From the NCBI GenBank assembly GCA_016871655.1, contig VHCR01000077.1, positions 1 through 6,924 of the forward strand: a DNA stretch of 6,924 nt. The letters are read 5' to 3'. The position numbers and the translations under genes were made by a program. How positions within the stretch are numbered: position 1 is the stretch's first letter; the number at the start of each line of letters is the position of its first letter. The stretch is from Verrucomicrobiota bacterium. Its GTDB lineage: Bacteria; Verrucomicrobiota; Verrucomicrobiia; Chthoniobacterales; UBA6821. The notes below the pieces were generated by a model. That model was not told the DNA's origin. It was given only the letters and a program-made list of their open reading frames with translations, and ran no database searches. Shown in pieces: positions 5,401 through 6,924 of the stretch.

Positions 5401-6924
5401 GAATTCTTCTTCTTTGCCTCTCCACATCATCACTGTTGGTCATGTTGATCATGGAAAATCAACACTCCTCGGACGTCTTCTCCACGACACTGATTCGCTT
5501 TCTGATGAACAAAAAAAAATGCTGGAGTTGGCGGCGCTTGATGGAAAAGGAATGGAGTTAGCATTTCTATTCGACGCCTTTCTCGAAGAGCAGACACAAA
5601 ATATTACGATTGATACAACGCAGTTGGTTTTTCGCACTCCACAACGAAGCTACGTAATGATCGATGCGCCAGGGCATGAAGAGTTTCTCAAAAACATGAT
5701 CGCCGGCGTAACGCGTGCTGATGCGGCGCTTCTTCTCATCGATGTTGTCCATGGAATTCAAGCGCAGACAAAAAAGCATCTTCACTTATTAAGTTTGATG
5801 GGGATTGATCAAGTGATCGTCATTTTAAATAAAATGGATTTGATAGATCGCGAAGAATCTTTTTTTTCGAGGAGAGCGCAGGAAATTAAAATATTATTTC
5901 AACAGCAGGGTCTATTGCCGCAAGAAATCATTCCGATCGTGGCTCGCACGGGAGAAAATATTGTCACGCGTAGTGACAAGATGCCTTGGTATCACGGTTC
6001 AACCGTGCTAGAGGCGTTAGAAAAAATGAAACCGAATTCAACACTCCAAGAGAAACCGCTGCGGCTGATGGTGCAAGATGTCTACCGAGTTGATGAGAGA
6101 CGGCTCATTGTTGGTCGTGTCGAATCAGGAGTACTGCACATCGGAGAAGAAATTATTTTTTGGCCTGGCCGCAAAAAGAGCCGTATCTCTTCCATTGAAG
6201 AATGGAGGAGCAAAGAGCAACCTCGATCTGCTCTTGCCGGGGAGTCCGTTGCTATCTGCTTGGAAGATCCGCTTTTTATAGAGCGGGGGCATATTGGCAG
6301 CAGCCAAGAAGCCCCACCTTGCGAAGGTCGTGACATTAGTGCGAAAATTTTTTGGGTAGATCGAGAGCCTCTCTCCCAAAAAATTTCTATCATCCTCCAA
6401 CTTGGAACAGAGCGCTCAGAGGGAAGAGTGAGTCATATCATTCATGCGAATCCTCATTCTCTGATGCAGCACGATATTGCAGAGGTCAAAATCCATCTAA
6501 CACGACCGCTCATTTACGACTGTTATCACGAGATCGCACCAACGGGACGTTTTGCGATCATCTCACAGGAACGGCTGGCAGGTGGCGGAGTCATTCTCTC
6601 TTCGCAAAAAAATATCACTGCAGATCACTCTATTAAAAGTGATCACCTAACATGGAGTGTAAGTCCCGTTGATCGAAAGATGCGTCAAAAGCAGTTGGGG
6701 CATCCTGGCATGGTCATTTGGTTAACAGGATTATCAGGCTCTGGGAAATCGACTCTTGCAAAAGGCTTGGAATCCTTGCTACATCAGCAGGGGATAGCAA
6801 CCATGATTCTTGATGGAGACAATCTGCGACACGGACTGTGTGCCGATCTCGGTTTTTCCCTTGAGGATCGCAGCGAAAACATCCGACGCACAGGGGAAGT
6901 TGCAAAACTTTTTGCAGAAGCAGG
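5399..6924 (+). CDS. cysNC: Bifunctional CysN-CysC: ATP sulfurylase GTPase plus APS kinase (partial)
   Basis: The N-terminal GTPase powers APS formation by CysD; the C-terminal kinase converts APS to PAPS. The frame is unbroken for 508 codons and runs off the right edge. GTPase motifs: GHVDHGKS (14-21), switch I ending NITID (68-72), DAPGH (89-93) and NKMD (144-147). Beta-barrel domains follow to about residue 425. The APS kinase begins at about 435 with P-loop GLSGSGKS (444-451), DGDNLRHGL (472-480) and [15 protein letters not shown] (491-505). The start is GTG at 5399; TTG at 5414 is the alternative, and a TAA at 5363 closes the frame upstream. Neither candidate has a visible Shine-Dalgarno sequence. 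Switch I has Asn (N69) where translational-type GTPases have the Gly of GITI, and the G5 motif reads VARTG (181-185) rather than SAxxG. The rest of the kinase domain lies beyond the window. Confidence 0.95.
   Translation, partial: MNSSSLPLHIITVGHVDHGKSTLLGRLLHDTDSLSDEQKKMLELAALDGKGMELAFLFDAFLEEQTQNITIDTTQLVFRTPQRSYVMIDAPGHEEFLKNMIAGVTRADAALLLIDVVHGIQAQTKKHLHLLSLMGIDQVIVILNKMDLIDREESFFSRRAQEIKILFQQQGLLPQEIIPIVARTGENIVTRSDKMPWYHGSTVLEALEKMKPNSTLQEKPLRLMVQDVYRVDERRLIVGRVESGVLHIGEEIIFWPGRKKSRISSIEEWRSKEQPRSALAGESVAICLEDPLFIERGHIGSSQEAPPCEGRDISAKIFWVDREPLSQKISIILQLGTERSEGRVSHIIHANPHSLMQHDIAEVKIHLTRPLIYDCYHEIAPTGRFAIISQERLAGGGVILSSQKNITADHSIKSDHLTWSVSPVDRKMRQKQLGHPGMVIWLTGLSGSGKSTLAKGLESLLHQQGIATMILDGDNLRHGLCADLGFSLEDRSENIRRTGEVAKLFAEA

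Noticed and set aside
6082..6636. Open frames of about 90-100 codons on both strands within cysNC
   Set aside because: The cysNC frame is continuous here and encodes recognisable beta-barrel sequence, so these are shadows.

Overview
The window reads as a bacterial chromosome segment of moderate, slightly AT-rich composition. It holds five substantial genes: an insertion-sequence transposase, a membrane fatty-acid desaturase, pyrB (aspartate carbamoyltransferase), cysD (sulfate adenylyltransferase subunit 2) and the first part of a fused cysN-cysC gene that runs off the right edge. The host cannot be named from this sequence. The repeat-rich spacers, short-form CysD and CysN-CysC fusion fit an uncultured or environmental lineage, but that is inference.

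Layout. Positions 2-1859 are an apparently complete insertion sequence: matching 14-bp terminal repeats, a subterminal hairpin, a 508-residue DDE transposase of the ISNCY/IS5-like kind, and a short AT-rich tail. After about 150 bp of unassigned sequence comes a delta-9-type acyl desaturase on the + strand (2014-3036) with all three histidine boxes and an odd Ala/Thr/Ser-rich tail. It converges on pyrB (3361-4323, - strand). The gap between them is filled by two inverted copies of an 80-90 bp repeat containing A/T-rich palindromes. pyrB is divergent from cysD (4415-5236, + strand). Their 91-bp spacer carries a 7-bp tandem repeat that stops exactly at the cysD GTG start. A 162-bp spacer flanked by 27-bp inverted repeats separates cysD from cysNC (5399 to the edge), and the right arm of that repeat shares its last two bases with the cysNC GTG start.

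How the genes work together. CysD and the CysN domain form the GTP-driven ATP sulfurylase that makes adenosine 5'-phosphosulfate (APS). The C-terminal CysC domain, of which only the first 70 or so residues are visible, phosphorylates APS to PAPS. PAPS could feed sulfate reduction or sulfotransferases; no reductase or sulfotransferase gene is in view. PyrB catalyses the committed step of pyrimidine synthesis, and the desaturase modifies membrane acyl chains. Nothing shows that these latter genes are linked to the sulfate genes beyond adjacency.

The most unusual content is intergenic. Three successive spacers each carry a different repeat structure, two of which touch a start codon. Both cys genes start with GTG inside a GTGA string and have no visible Shine-Dalgarno sequence. 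I found no convincing new multigene system, no RNA gene and no CRISPR array.
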